From: Volvariella volvacea V23
Lineage: Eukaryota; Basidiomycota; Agaricomycetes; Agaricales; Pluteaceae
DNA length: 64,000 nucleotides
Direction: 5' to 3'
Assembly (NCBI GenBank): GCA_000349905.1
Contig: KB722741.1
Span: 833,392 to 897,391 of the forward strand
The notes under the pieces: generated by a model
The model's database searches: none
Seen by the model: the letters and a program-made list of their open reading frames with translations, nothing else
What the model was told of the DNA's origin: nothing
In this document: one piece after another, positions 11,189 to 22,839 of the stretch
Numbering within the stretch: the first letter of the stretch is position 1
Layout of the letters: the number at the start of each line of letters is the position of its first letter
Position numbers and translations under genes: made by a program

Positions 11189-12085
11189 TGTGCCAAATGT
11201 AAGAAAATCGGGACAGGGAAAGGAAATGATGGCAAGTTGTAGAAGACTCATGAGTAAGACGAACCTCTTATGCTCTCTCGAGTCCGCGGAGACTCCTCAC
11301 GCGTCCCCGCAACGAAACCTTCGATCTCTCACAAAGTACCACCGCACTCCGTAAACGCCACCCTTATCAGCCTCCCGCAAACACGATCCTTGACAACGCA
11401 CGCTTCTTCTCGCACAAAAGTCTTCTGTGACTATGTAATCAGCTGTATTGAGAACGTTGATGATCCTATACTAGAATGAATGGGCATTTCGGACAGTCAG
11501 GGACGTCAAACCCATCGCATATACCCTATGTCATCGGGGATTGTATTGCACTGCCTTGGCTTTTTCATTCATTTCCAACGTGCTTTCTTCGTGGGGCAAG
11601 TGCGTAGAACGACTGTGTGTGCGATCGTAATAGAGGAAATGAGTGCTAGACGAGGAGGAGGTCATTAATGACTGGTATCCCGGAAACGACACGCGTCTCA
11701 CCCTTTTCCAATGTCCACCTCGAAGATGTGTATGCCAAAGCAGTACCATAACGACCAAATCTTCGATGCAGTGCTTGGGCGCTACAGTTCAGATATGCGA
11801 TAGTCGAACGAGGGCACGAGTGATGGACGCACTCAGATTATCCATCCAGCCCTGCAGGCTGGTGGTTGGATGACGCCACAGCCAACGAGCGGGAGAAAGA
11901 CACCATCCGGCACTGAGTGTTGGAGGTATCGTCATGGTGCTCGGTGAGGAGAACACGCTCGGTCACACATCTTGTCACGCAGACTATCCTCACGCCACCT
12001 AGACTAGAGCTCCTCACCATCGTCCTTGTTACCGGGGATCTCGTTAGGAACAATAGCTATGTTGCCCAGTTAGAAGATCACAGGA
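11189..12085. other. Intergenic, no gene seen
   Basis: Short ORFs only, none with family features. It separates two minus-strand genes, so it should hold the cupredoxin gene's promoter. Confidence 0.4.
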
Positions 12086-13385
12086 TTAACTACGTTCGTG
12101 GTAGCATTGGGCTGTCTTTGCCGTGCGGATACATATATCCAAATTCCGTGCACTTGCCATCGGGAGCGCCTCTCTCATCACCCTTTCGACCTCACTCACC
12201 GCACAAGTCTCCCAAAAGCACTCACACAACTTGAATTTGATACGTACTGTCCTTAAGTTGCTGAATTGCGCCTCTACAAGCGCAGAATCAATCGGGCTCC
12301 AATCGCAGTTTTTACGGATAGTATCCATGTCTCCCCCTTACCCATCGTAATTGTAATGTGAAGTTTATTGATGCGGATATGGTTCGGAATATTTGCAAGT
12401 TGACTTGCTATCCAACGAATGCACCCATTTTGTTTGGGATCGCGCGACCCGAGCTTGAGCTTGAGATAGCTCAATCGTGGAAGCATAGAAACGTCGAGAT
12501 TCGGGATCGTTATCTCCTTGGATGAAAAGTCCTCGTCTAGAAAAGTCATTGAGCGAAGGCAGTTGATAAGAAGGCATCGAGCTTACACTCCGCAGGTATC
12601 TCGGCTGAGAGGGAAGCAACAGAATCCGGAAGGTACTTCATAAACTCCATCAGCTCCACGAATTGCTGATCCTTCAATGCAAAGAATCCAAACGAATCGA
12701 GGCTGCTGATATCCCAGGGACACAACGGGTGCCTGAGGAAGTGCACAGCTGTAGAACCACGACCTTCTTCAGAAGGTAGCCTGTACGTGTGTAGGAACAG
12801 CGATTTGATTGGAACCCGTGGCAAGGCTATCAACCTCCCCTTTGGAGGTATAAATGCGCAATTCCGGAGGGTTATATGAGTAAGGGAAGTACATTGGTAG
12901 AAGTCGTCAGAGGGAAAGTCATGGCAATCTCCCAAGTTGAGGCGTTTGATAGTTGGGCGACAACACTCCCGCAGTATATGTGCATTCGTGACTCCTGTAT
13001 TGCGTTCTGAAACTAACGGTTCCAATGCTCGGAGACAGTCAAAGGTGATTTGAGTAAGGTTGACCATGGATCTGAGGACCTGCAATAAGAGATTGCGATC
13101 AAAGTTGATGTTGCAGCTGATGAGCCTGATGGAAAAGGCTCGGACGAGTGATAGACGAATAGGCGAAATAGAATTAAGGCCCGTGAGGCGCTGATTGATG
13201 TAGACCAGGGGCAGGATGTGGGTGACGACGGATAGATGTCGGAATAGTCGACGGTGTGCGAGAAGAGAGAATGAATGAGAGGCGAGGCTGCATGCCTTTA
13301 AGGCATCTCTACAGTCTGGGTCTAGCAGGTAGTCGAAAATAGTTTCGACTAGATCGATAGGGAGGACGCAGTCAGCGCTGGACAT
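12086..13385 (-). CDS. F-box / leucine-rich protein
   Basis: Three exons join in frame. Exon 1 runs from the ATG at 13385 to about 12591, exon 2 ends at an intron near 12328, and exon 3 ends at the TAA at 12086. The start is MSSADCVLPIDLVETIFDYL, followed by DALKACSLASHSFSLLAHRRLF, the usual F-box core (LP.E....I...L......C...S..F). The rest has degenerate leucine-rich segments such as LTHITLRNC, LPRLSYLKLKLGS and HIRINKLHITITM. Relatives act as substrate adaptors of SCF ubiquitin ligases in nucleus or cytoplasm; the target is unknown. A longer reading upstream of 13385 starts with TTG, not ATG, so I did not use it. The donor GTAAGC and acceptor TTCTAG near 12540-12590 restore the leucine-rich frame. 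Confidence 0.7.
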
Positions 13386-13557
13386 GGATGTGGTGCGATA
13401 CCCTGTGTTGCTGAGAGGACGTCGTGAGCTTGAAGGGAACGGCAACCTTCATCGTGTTCGGAATATGTACTCGTGCTTGGCAAAGGCTCCCTGCACTCCG
13501 GGCGTTTCGGACTCTAAGAGAACACGTATCGGGACTAGTTTAACAATATCTCTAGAA

Positions 13558-13809
13558 TCACGCTATTCCGGACCGTTCATGAACAATGTTAAGATCGCCT
13601 TCTAGGGTCTTCATATCAAGCTTTATAGAAGCAAGGCTAGAGATTGCGGCGGAAACAGATGCGCCTACGACGACGACGCGCTTGGTTGGGGTGTTAGTCT
13701 GAAAGAGGTTTAAATTGCCGAAAAAGTGCTCACCTTGCCCTTGTATTTTTGTCGAATCATGAAACCATTTGCTGTGAGAGACGCTCCAGGCAGCGTTGGG
13801 AATGACCAT
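13558..13809 (-). pseudogene. Fragment of a flavin-containing monooxygenase gene
   Basis: Minus-strand reading contains SVSHSKWFHDSTKIQGQ, then an intron-like segment, then RVVVVGASVSA. These match the intact FMO at 59956-61592 (SVSHSKWFRDPKKYKGK, then RVVVVGASVSA). Even the intron sequence is alike: CAGACTAACACCC(C)AACCAAG precedes the next exon in both. After GASVSA the similarity ends; the FMO continues GDICTD and the fragment does not. The FAD-binding N-terminus and the C-terminus are absent. This is a recent partial duplication of about 150-250 bp. Confidence 0.8.
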
Positions 13810-15284
13810 AGTAAATACATTTCCGTATTTACCCCAACCACCATACCGAATTTACTGACATTTTACGGCGGTCAGTGTATCATTACTTCCTCCTCATTCT
13901 TAACCATGATGTATGTGTATCTAGTCATTGTAATCAACACCTATGACTTTTCCATTGCACCTACCACTACGCTCTTCATCCCCATCCTGTTGGGACCTTG
14001 TGATTAACTGGTGAAACTGCATCTCCCCCTGGTGATAGCCTTTGCTTTACTCTTAACATTGCTAGGACAATATTTGCAGTCGACGAAGTGACTAAGCATG
14101 TGTTCTTCACGCCCTGTGACAGGAGCAGCCCAACCGATTGCTGATACATGGCTGGGACTAAGGAGGCCCATAGGAATTCAACATCAAGCAGCAAGCATAC
14201 CTTCCTAAAGGAGCTCTGAATTTATGCGGTGGCTGTCAATCAAATCTATCTTGAATGCACCTTCTGCGTGTTTAATATTTCGAAGTGATTCTGGGTGTAG
14301 TACTTGCATTTTTCAACCCAGTGAGTGTTATTTTTTTTTCCTTTGTTTTGTGGGAGTGTTTCCATTGTCATCCTTGTGGTTTTCCCATTTCGAGCAAAAG
14401 GGAGGGTGATTGGCAGCCGTAGTGAGTAGTACGAATACAAAAAACATTACTAATCTCTCCCATCAACAATCAGCCAACGTCCGTAGTGACAAAGACCAGT
14501 GGGACCATGACAACTCACTATAGTGCCACTCCACTAGTAATCCAACTTTCCACCACTTCCATTTCAACGTGATGTCAGCCTCTACTGGCCACTAACTTTC
14601 TCTAGCCTCTCTATAGCTGTATTATATTCGACAAAGTCGTTATTCCTCTCCGATACCTTTGCTATGCACTTGCTAACAGCTTGATTACGGCGAAATGAGG
14701 TATAATTCTTGTCGAGCCTCGCTTCGGATATCGGGGATGGGCTCTTAAGATTAACTCATAAATTTAGCAATGCCCTAGGCAGAGCTACCAACATATTTAC
14801 TGCATCATCACCCGTCGTTCTGCCGGAGCAGTTTGGTGGTCAGGGCCTGCATCAGGGTCAGTGTAGCTTCCGCAGTCTGGCTCACGTCAAATAGAGACAT
14901 ATGACAAAGGAAGCCGCTCCACAAATATAGCATGACGAGTGCTACATCTCATATAAGCATACGACAAATTCTGGGTGAGCTCAGTTCAAAGTTGAGAATC
15001 AACACACCTCCACGTCCTCTACCTTGACTGGCAACATTTTGCTTTTGTAGAACGATCAGTCAAGGCGTTGCTTAGAGAAATTTGCAATGACGTTGAGCAT
15101 ATGATTTTTTGGCTGCTGAAACTGTCTTCTCACTCCACATTCACGGTGAAACCGAATGCCCTCCGACGTGTGATTATATCGCTGAATTCCTTTAGTTCGA
15201 ATGGATTCCCTCCCGTTTTACCCAAAACGAACACCCGAACACGGAGAGTCCCCGATCAAGGTCGCCCTGAAGGGAATTTAAGCT
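13810..15284. other. Intergenic, no gene seen
   Basis: Several short open frames (for example near 14709-14894 and 15068-15284) may be remnants or exons of the following gene, but none shows a family motif. Confidence 0.35.
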
Positions 15285-16539
15285 ATGCAACTAGACTCCT
15301 TTCCCTATCTGCGACACTTCTTCAGCCAGGAATTCGGAGCTTATAAATCAATGCTGTCGGAGGAACACAGACACTTCTTCCCCTGCTTAATCCTTGCCCG
15401 CATTGAGGGAGAGGAGAAAAATGCTCCCGTCGAGACCACATACCCTCCATACTTCCGCCCTCAATCCAGCTGAGTACCAAGTGTATCTATCTGCTCTGGC
15501 GGACCTTACGGACTCTAAACTTCATGATCTCAATGATCACATGCTCCAGGCGGTCCAAATCAGTATCAGAGAGGCAAAAGTTTGGATGAGGGGCCGCTAT
15601 CCCGAGATACCAGCCCGGTCTTTTGACGAGGCATCTATATACCACTGATCTCGACATTACATGCGTGCTCAAATACCATATACAGGTTGCTAGATTCTTT
15701 GGCATCGCCGATCTGTACACCAGCACTTTGAGTGCCAGCCAGTTCCTACCCATCATACGGATGATATTCAATTATGAAAGCCATGGGTTCTTGAGTGACG
15801 ACATGGTTTTTGTACAAGGTACGCCTATCTTTTCACATACACCCCTTAGTTTTGGGACTCATTGAATCTCTTAGCCAACCCGCGCTGCTTCATCCCGTCT
15901 GAGCTTAGCCTCAAACAGGAGCCGTGTCCCCCATCTACTTCTGTGCTGGCAGATGCAGAAATGTCGACTGAGGATCACGTCAAATATGAAGCCGAGTTTT
16001 CGTCTGCAACATATCACCCCCCTGAAGACAACGTTCCTGAGAAGGCAGATACTCTTAGCACATCTTGTTTGCTCGATAACTTGACCAGGAACATGGTAAG
16101 TCATCTTGATCAATTTTGTGGACTCTTCATCAACCCACTGTAGGCTCGAGATTTTCCGCGTTGGGAAAATCAGTCCACTATACAACACTTGATCTCGACA
16201 TCTGTCGCCGAGTCAGATATGGAACTCGTTCCGCCACCGCCACTGCCACAACAACAAGAACCAGCTATAAGAAAAAGGCACAAAGAAGCTAAACGAAGGA
16301 CTACGTCCAAGACACATAGCAGGCCTTCAGTATCTGTTTGCATGCCGGTGCGTATTCCACAGCTGCACTTCCAATATGCCATCGTCGTATTTATACATGC
16401 CAATCCATATATTCACTAGAGCCGTCAGATGTGCGAGCGGTGCACAAAACGGAATACTCGGTGCCGTGTCAAGTCAGGATGTAGGGGATGTATGCCCTGC
16501 CGGAACTTGCACCTAGCTTGTAGTTTTTGTGCTATATGA
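15285..16539 (+). CDS. Hypothetical protein with C-terminal Cys-rich (zinc-cluster-like) domain
   Basis: The last three junctions are firm and in frame: intron near 15820-15876, intron 16096-16143 and intron 16351-16430. The final exon encodes MCERCTKRNTRCRVKSGC and then RGCMPCRNLHLACSFC, eight to nine cysteines in CxxC-type spacing that could bind zinc. It is preceded by a basic KRHKEAKRR segment and a PPPPLPQQQ run, as in DNA- or RNA-binding factors. Upstream exons include NPAEYQVYLSALADLTD, MRGRYPEIPARSFDE and VARFFGIADLYTS. Joining these needs one GC-AG intron (about 15634-15688) and an uncertain first junction near 15424-15470, so the 5' end may be damaged or misplaced. No named family is recognised; a role as a regulatory or nucleic-acid-binding protein is only a guess. 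Confidence 0.45.
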
Positions 16540-17055
16540 CTATCGGAATTGATTTATTACACGGCATAGCAATAACAGACTAAACTTTATACTCATGCCG
16601 GATTGAGCACTTGATGTCAAGACGATTGATATCTCATCTGCAGCATGGCGGGAACAGTCGAGTAGTGTTTCTGTGTAGCCACTCGGGAATAGCCAGTGGC
16701 GTGATGATTATCACTGTCACGATTTTGCCACACGAGAAATCCGAAGGCACTGAAAATTCGTCTTTCCCGAATAACAGTGGGGAACGCAATCAACTTTGGG
16801 AGCAGAAACTACCGTACTCGTAGATATATGAGGCCCTTCGATATGGCGCGGACACAAGTTATCGAGCGGGGAGAGTGGCGAGGTCAAGAATGATGAGGTA
16901 AGCATTCTGTCACACAAGCTGTTGCGTCACTCTGACTGCCCTTTGCCTTGCATCTCACGGTCACCTTCCGACCAAAGTTCAAGGTACTCGCCCTACGGTA
17001 AACCCATCACTTCGACCAAAGAAGTACTTACACTAGTGTTAGATACATTCTCGCC
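16540..17055. other. Intergenic, no gene seen
   Basis: Nothing recognisable; it should hold the promoter of the MYND gene at 17056. Confidence 0.4.
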
Positions 17056-19279
17056 ATGTCGATGTCGACTATCGGCGCACACAGACCATATCCCGGATAT
17101 ACACCCAGGACCGAGGTCAATATCATCGGTTCCGACCTCCCAGGAGACCCACCTATGCCGTCCTGGGAGGAAGTTTATGAGGACGTCGAAAAGTGTGCGT
17201 CGAATCCGTTCGCGAGTGCATGCTCTTTGTACTAACGCACATTCTCACCACGATCTTGGCTGTGGGGTTTGGCAGTGCCGGAGCTGATTAGGAACGGGCC
17301 TAGCCAAGAACGTCTCGTGCTCGTTCAGGGAGATGTGTGTAGCGTATGGGACCCAATTCCTGAGGCGCTTGTGTATAATAGGCAACTTTGCTCCTTGTTC
17401 ACGTTCGCGTATATGGCTCATGTTAACGATGGTAAGCTGTAGTACCATCATTTGGCGAGGGCTTCGTCGATAATTTACAATTTGGCTAGTACCAGAAGAC
17501 CTGTTACTTCCCGTAATATGGACTCTGAAGATGCAGCTTCGAGTGTTAAAGGAATCGCCCGAAGAGGTGCTTCTGGCAATCGGATATTACCCAAAGGGCG
17601 AATTCGAAAGTCCAGAAATACCGAATCACCTGATGGTATGCTCTATCTCATCACAAATTCATGAACACTGAAAAGAGCACGATTAGAGGTGTAACACGAT
17701 AGCAAAACTGGCGCAGCATTTCATGTTAGTGTTCTCATGACGCCCGTTGTGGCCCAACGCTTGTGCTAAGCGATCCTAGGCATCCAAAGATTAATCGGCC
17801 CATGGAAGCCATTCAATGCTTCAAGGAGCTTATTGAATTGTTCGAAAAACGTCGCCAGCTTTCTGATCTGACACCGCATCCAGAACCAGAAGTATGGATT
17901 GCGAATCCGTAAGTTTATTCAATTCCAATATAGCCTCTTCTTGAAGTAAACTAGGACTCTCTACTATTACTATGGTGAAGCACTGATGCATGAAGACTTA
18001 TTGGAAGCCCGGAATGTCTTTGAAAAATCCCTTGAAGGTCTTGTAGCATGCGGTTTTAGTCATACGTCGGGGTTCCCGTACTCGTTTCGGATACATGCCA
18101 ACCTAGCCCTTATCCTTAGCAAACTCGAGATTGATGAGACAGCCCGAAAGAGGTATTGGCACTCTACCAGCGTGCATTCTTATAACTAATTCTACCTTAC
18201 AATAGTCATGAATCCTGGGTTCTCAAGTTTGTCAAGCGAAATCCTGATTTATTGAGCAACAAAGACCTCAGGGAGACCTTCATCAGACCCGAGTTCGGCC
18301 CGCACCCTGTCTTGGCCAAGTTGGGTGGAGAGAAATGGCTCGTGAAGCAGAGCGTGGCCCATGTGCGGATGTGCATAAACTGTGATGCCCGTGAACCCGA
18401 TGTCAAGCTTTCCCAGTGTGGAGGGTGCATGACTATCTGGTATTGGTGAGCCCACAGCACCTAACCAGATTGGAATTGGTATATTCACTCGTAGTACCAA
18501 GTTCGAAAAGCTGTCAAGTGGCTCATTGGAAAGTACACAAGTATGTGTTGGATCCCACCTAAAAATTCAAAATCTTATGGTTCATTATAGACCCACGTGC
18601 ATGTACTCCCTATTTTCAGGCCTGCCCTACAGAAATAATACTTATACGAGGTTTGATACAGGCTAACACAAATAGAAAGAACAATAAACAAAGTGAAATT
18701 CGAAGGCGATCCAAAAGCAGCCCAGCTAGCTTTAGACTGGGCAAAATGGAGAAAGGGCTTCAGTTCTCCGATTCCTGCGCACGCTCTCGGACTCCACAGA
18801 GATCCTAGCCGCGGACGAACGCATATCATAATCTACAGTGCCAAGCATATCCCGACATCCAAACACACAGGGAGGAAGTTCAGAATCGCAGAAGTGGGAG
18901 TATTCAGGATCGATGAAGCTGTACATTTTATGGATAGTATTATGGGTTATCCTGGAGCAAAGAAGATGGCAGATGAGTTGCTCGAAGAAGTTGACACCAT
19001 GTCTCGTTCAGACGGGTCAATCCCGGCGTTGTTTTTCATGTTCTGTCATGGAATAGGCGTTCCACCTTGGATGGGTTGCGGTAAGTCCCATTTGGTGGCT
19101 AGGTTATATCGCTTCACTGATTGGCACGTATGGTCGTTGGGAACCTAGGTGCCGTATCGCTTAACTCACTGAAAAATATTCCATATGATCCTGAATGGAG
19201 AAAACTTCTTAATAAGCACCACCCACCCTCGGAGATTACTCTACTAGGTTGTCCTCCGGATCGGGAGCACACCTTTTGA
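17056..19279 (+). CDS. MYND-type zinc-finger protein (intact member of a local family)
   Basis: Ten exons join without a stop: 17056-17194, 17276-17431, 17490-17635, 17687-17724, 17780-17908, 17955-18152, 18206-18445, 18502-18540, 18662-19080 and 19149-19279 (544 aa). The MYND finger lies at about residues 325-362: CINCDAREPDVKLSQCGGC, then IWYC, SKSCQ and AHWKVHK, with all expected Cys/His ligands. Upstream is a helical region with HPKINRPMEAIQCFKELIEL and YYYYGEALMHEDLLEARNVF, which looks TPR-like. The C-terminal region (FEGDPKAAQLALDWAKWRKG ... REHTF) is shared with the three decayed copies nearby. The intron at 18446-18501 splits the codon of the YC cysteine and must use the AAG acceptor; the TAG acceptor seven bases earlier would shift the frame. 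MYND domains bind proteins; the role of this family is unknown. Confidence 0.8.
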
Positions 19280-20179
19280 GAAGGACTGGAACACATCGAG
19301 TTCTGATATATATGTTATTATAGCCTCTTTTTTGCATGCGCAATGCTGTGCAATATTCTCCGCTTAGCTGAATCCTCATCTTGTGCGCACAATGATGCCC
19401 CACCTATTTGGCAACAATGCTGCACACATGATGCGCTTCATTCAATATTTGCCTATCAGATGCGGAGTAGGGTGCGCATTTCCCTGTATAGTCTAGTCAT
19501 TATCGCTTGTGTAACTGCGTTAAATTTCGTTGCACTGCATTCGTACTCCATCCTTGATGCCAGACTCAGCACCTTTTGATCCAAGAGCGCGTTCGAAAAC
19601 AAGATTGCTTTTTAGGGCAGATTAATTTTTTACCGCATGCTAACTGGCTGAATTGTCGTTTCGCATAACAAATGGAGTTTCACCATTAGTACACACAGCC
19701 CCAGACTAGCGCGGCCAACGCACCACGGTTAAATATATTACATGCCACAACTAACTGATCAATGTCACAAAAGTTTGCACAAACTGGGACAAGATAGCAA
19801 ACATCAAAAATCAACTCGATTGTAGGAAGTTTATTAGCAACAAAACCCTCAAGGACAGCTTAATGGATAGGGAAAATTATGTAAGCTACAAACGCATATT
19901 ATAGCGCCTACTCCTAGATGAAATCGAAGGAGTAACCACTTCCAAGTTCCGGGTTAAAATGATATTTGCCCTATGATATTTTCTAGTCACATACTCAGCC
20001 TAACGTAGCGAATCATGAAAAGAATGGATAGTAATCAATTACCAAGCTCTAAAGAACAATTAGCGGGACACACATTAATGTGATGGAAACAGTGGGATGC
20101 ATTTGGTGTACAAGGGATACATTGAACATTCGTGAGAAGGGGAGATAGTCCGGAGCCTTTCTAGCCTTCACTTGCATAC
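19280..20179. other. Intergenic, no gene seen
   Basis: AT-rich, with short ORFs only. It separates convergent copies of the MYND family (plus strand on the left, minus strand on the right). Confidence 0.4.
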
Positions 20180-22414
20180 CTACAGGTTTCCAAAGGTGTG
20201 CTCCATTTCCGGGAAAAACCATGTCCACTTGTCGGTAATCTTCACAAAGGGAGAGTCTCTATTAAGCGACTTTCTCCACCCAGGATTGTACGGAACACGC
20301 TCGATCAGCGCTCTCGGTGTAGCAGCTATCCAGCATAATTGGGATGAATGAGAACAATGAAGTAGGTGCGACGTAGCAAAAGGAGCGCTTACAAAGCTCA
20401 TCCATGAGCTCACATTGGCTTCTTGACTCAATACAAAGTACAGGATGAGAACGGACTGTTCCGGCGAGCATCTAGGGTCGTGATATTCGATTAGTGATTG
20501 CATCTTTTTCTTTACTTCTCCCTTTGGGAAATTCAACCTATATTCCATCAATGGTGTTACGTCGTTGATCTTGAAGACCCCTACACCCTTAATCATGAGC
20601 TTGTTTCGCGCGTTTCTGAATTCTGGAGTATATTTAACGTAAATAAACACAACATGTGTCCGGCCGCGGTTGATATCGTGATGAAGGTACAGTGAATGTA
20701 CCAGAGCAGGGGCACTAAAACAGCTCTGCCACTTTGTTCAATCTGCGATACGTGGCTCAGCTTGTGGATCACCTTTCCACTGGCAGGATTGTGAGAATCG
20801 GCTTTGCTTAGGCTTTGGCTTCGCTGCGAACAACACAATATCCGGGTAGCTTAATATTATCAAGGTGACAATTACCGGCATGCGTTTCATTAATGAACCC
20901 AATGAGCAATCACCAGGGATTAGCTTTCCAAAATAATCGTATGTCACATACTTATGCTTCTTCCAATTCATCGTCTGACAATCTGTAGAGCTTATTAAAT
21001 GCGCTCAATTTAGTGCGCATCCTGTCGCGTATGACTTTTCAAACTTACCGATACCAGGTGATCATGCAACCCAAGCACCGAGAGAGCCTTGCATCAGGCT
21101 CACGGCGGCTACAGGCCTCGCAGGATCTCATAGTCGTCATTTTCCGTTCTTGAATCCATCTCTCTCCGCCTAATTTTGCTAGAGCCGGATGAACGCCAAA
21201 CTTCGGTCTGATCAATAGTTGGCGAAGTTCTTCATCAACGCACATATCAGGATTTCTCTTCAGAAATGTGAGGACCCATGACTCGTGGCTAGTGAACGAT
21301 GCATTCAGCGCAGTTAATAAAACATAAGTCACAAATCTGCTTAATGTTTACGTGCCACCTCATCAACTCCAAGCTCCTTCAGGACCAGAACTAGACTGGC
21401 ATGTGTCTTGATTAGACACGGAAATTTTAATGGGTGGCTAAGCTCGTGACACTCAAGGCCTTCAAGCGCTTTCTCGAGCGTCTTCTTTGCCTCACGTGAG
21501 TTATCGTAAATCAGGGCTTCACCATAGTAATAATAGAAGACCCTAGAATCATCTGAGATGTGATATTATTTCCTTATGAAAAACTCACGGGATTACGAAC
21601 CATGGATTCTCTGGAGGAGTTTTTCCAGAGTGTCCATATTGTCTTGCCTCTACCTCAAGGAACTCTATATGATTTGGAATAGCCTCAACATTTCGATTTA
21701 TTTTTGGGTGTCTAGGATATAGTTAATAGTAGCGATCTTAGTCATTTTTTGATGCGCACATGAGATATATTGCCAGTTTAAGCATCGAGTTACGTCGTTA
21801 ATCGTTGATTAGGTTACTCAAGGTGAATTGGGAGGATGGGCTTACCAAGAGTTGATTCGCATTCAGCAGCAAAATTGGATCTTGAACCAGAGGGTAGTCT
21901 CCAATACCTTGGAGCATCGCGTCCGACGATTCGTTCAGCGACTTTATTTTAACACTGAGAGCCCCTATACTGGCTCAAGTAGGTCTTCTGGAACTGAGGG
22001 CATGTTCAGTCGAGTGACGTGTTCCTATTATGCGACAAATAATAGCTCACCATCGTCAACTTCGGCCAAATATGCAAAGCAGAATAGTGATGGCAGATGA
22101 GTTCGATATGCAACTGACTCCGGAATCTCTTCAAATGACCACAACATCTGATCACGATGGTACGAGGTATTAGTTCGCAGAGGGCCAGTCTTCATCACCT
22201 TTACCCCTACGAAGATGGAAGGGTGAATAGCCATGGGCTGATCCTTTGCTGGGCTATATGCAGGTAGATTACACGTACTTCTTTCCACGTCTCGGTACAC
22301 TTCCTCAAGTGATGGAAGAATGGCGCTTCCTGGGTCACTACCACCAATTTCAAAGTGTATCCTGGGCGTCTCCCTGGGACTGCACGATTGTAATTTGGTG
22401 AGGGCAAGCTCCAT
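20180..22414 (-). pseudogene. Decayed MYND zinc-finger gene (copy 2)
   Basis: Same exon order as the gene at 17056. N-terminus MELALTKLQSCSPRE with SLEEVYRDVERS; a middle exon; the MYND exon CEACSRREPDARLSRCLGC; and the C-terminal RALIERVPYNPGWRK ... MEHTFGNL. Three lesions are visible. A one-base deletion at about 21963-21972 shifts the frame after VPEDLLEP. A TGA at 20738-20740 replaces the conserved Trp (ADW.KW, compare LDWAKW). The YC cysteine of the finger is Arg (TWYR, codon at 21049-21050 plus the next exon). The remaining exons still align well, so loss of function is probably recent. Sequencing errors could explain one lesion but hardly all three. Confidence 0.75.
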
Positions 22415-22839
22415 CTTACAGCGTGATTTCATCCTGGACTATGTCACAAAGCCTTCTATCTTGTATGAGTTGTATATTTGCTGGACATTTGAAGGACACA
22501 ATTAGGAAAAGGCAACGAAAGCAAGGAAGAAGAATGGGACGATGTCCAAGCTTCTTGAGCATTGCCGAGCCATTGGCTAGATCAAAGTATAGTCCTAGCA
22601 GCGTTCTTCGATTAACAGGCATGCCATTACTCTACAGAAAATCAAGCTATAGTTTTTGTGCTAACGTAAACTAGTCTGCGACAATACATAAGTACGACGG
22701 AGCATGAAAGTGTAGAACTGTGGAAAGGTGTCCTGACACCAAATAGCGAGAACCAGGGTGAAGAGTATGGAACCTAGATCACATTTATGCACTCAACTTT
22801 CTAACTAACTTACAGATATAAAGCCTTACCTACTTCACA

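Noticed and set aside
12546..13445. 299-codon reading of the F-box gene starting at 13445
   Set aside because: Its first codon is TTG; the first ATG in frame is at 13385, directly before the F-box, and the last codons are intron sequence.
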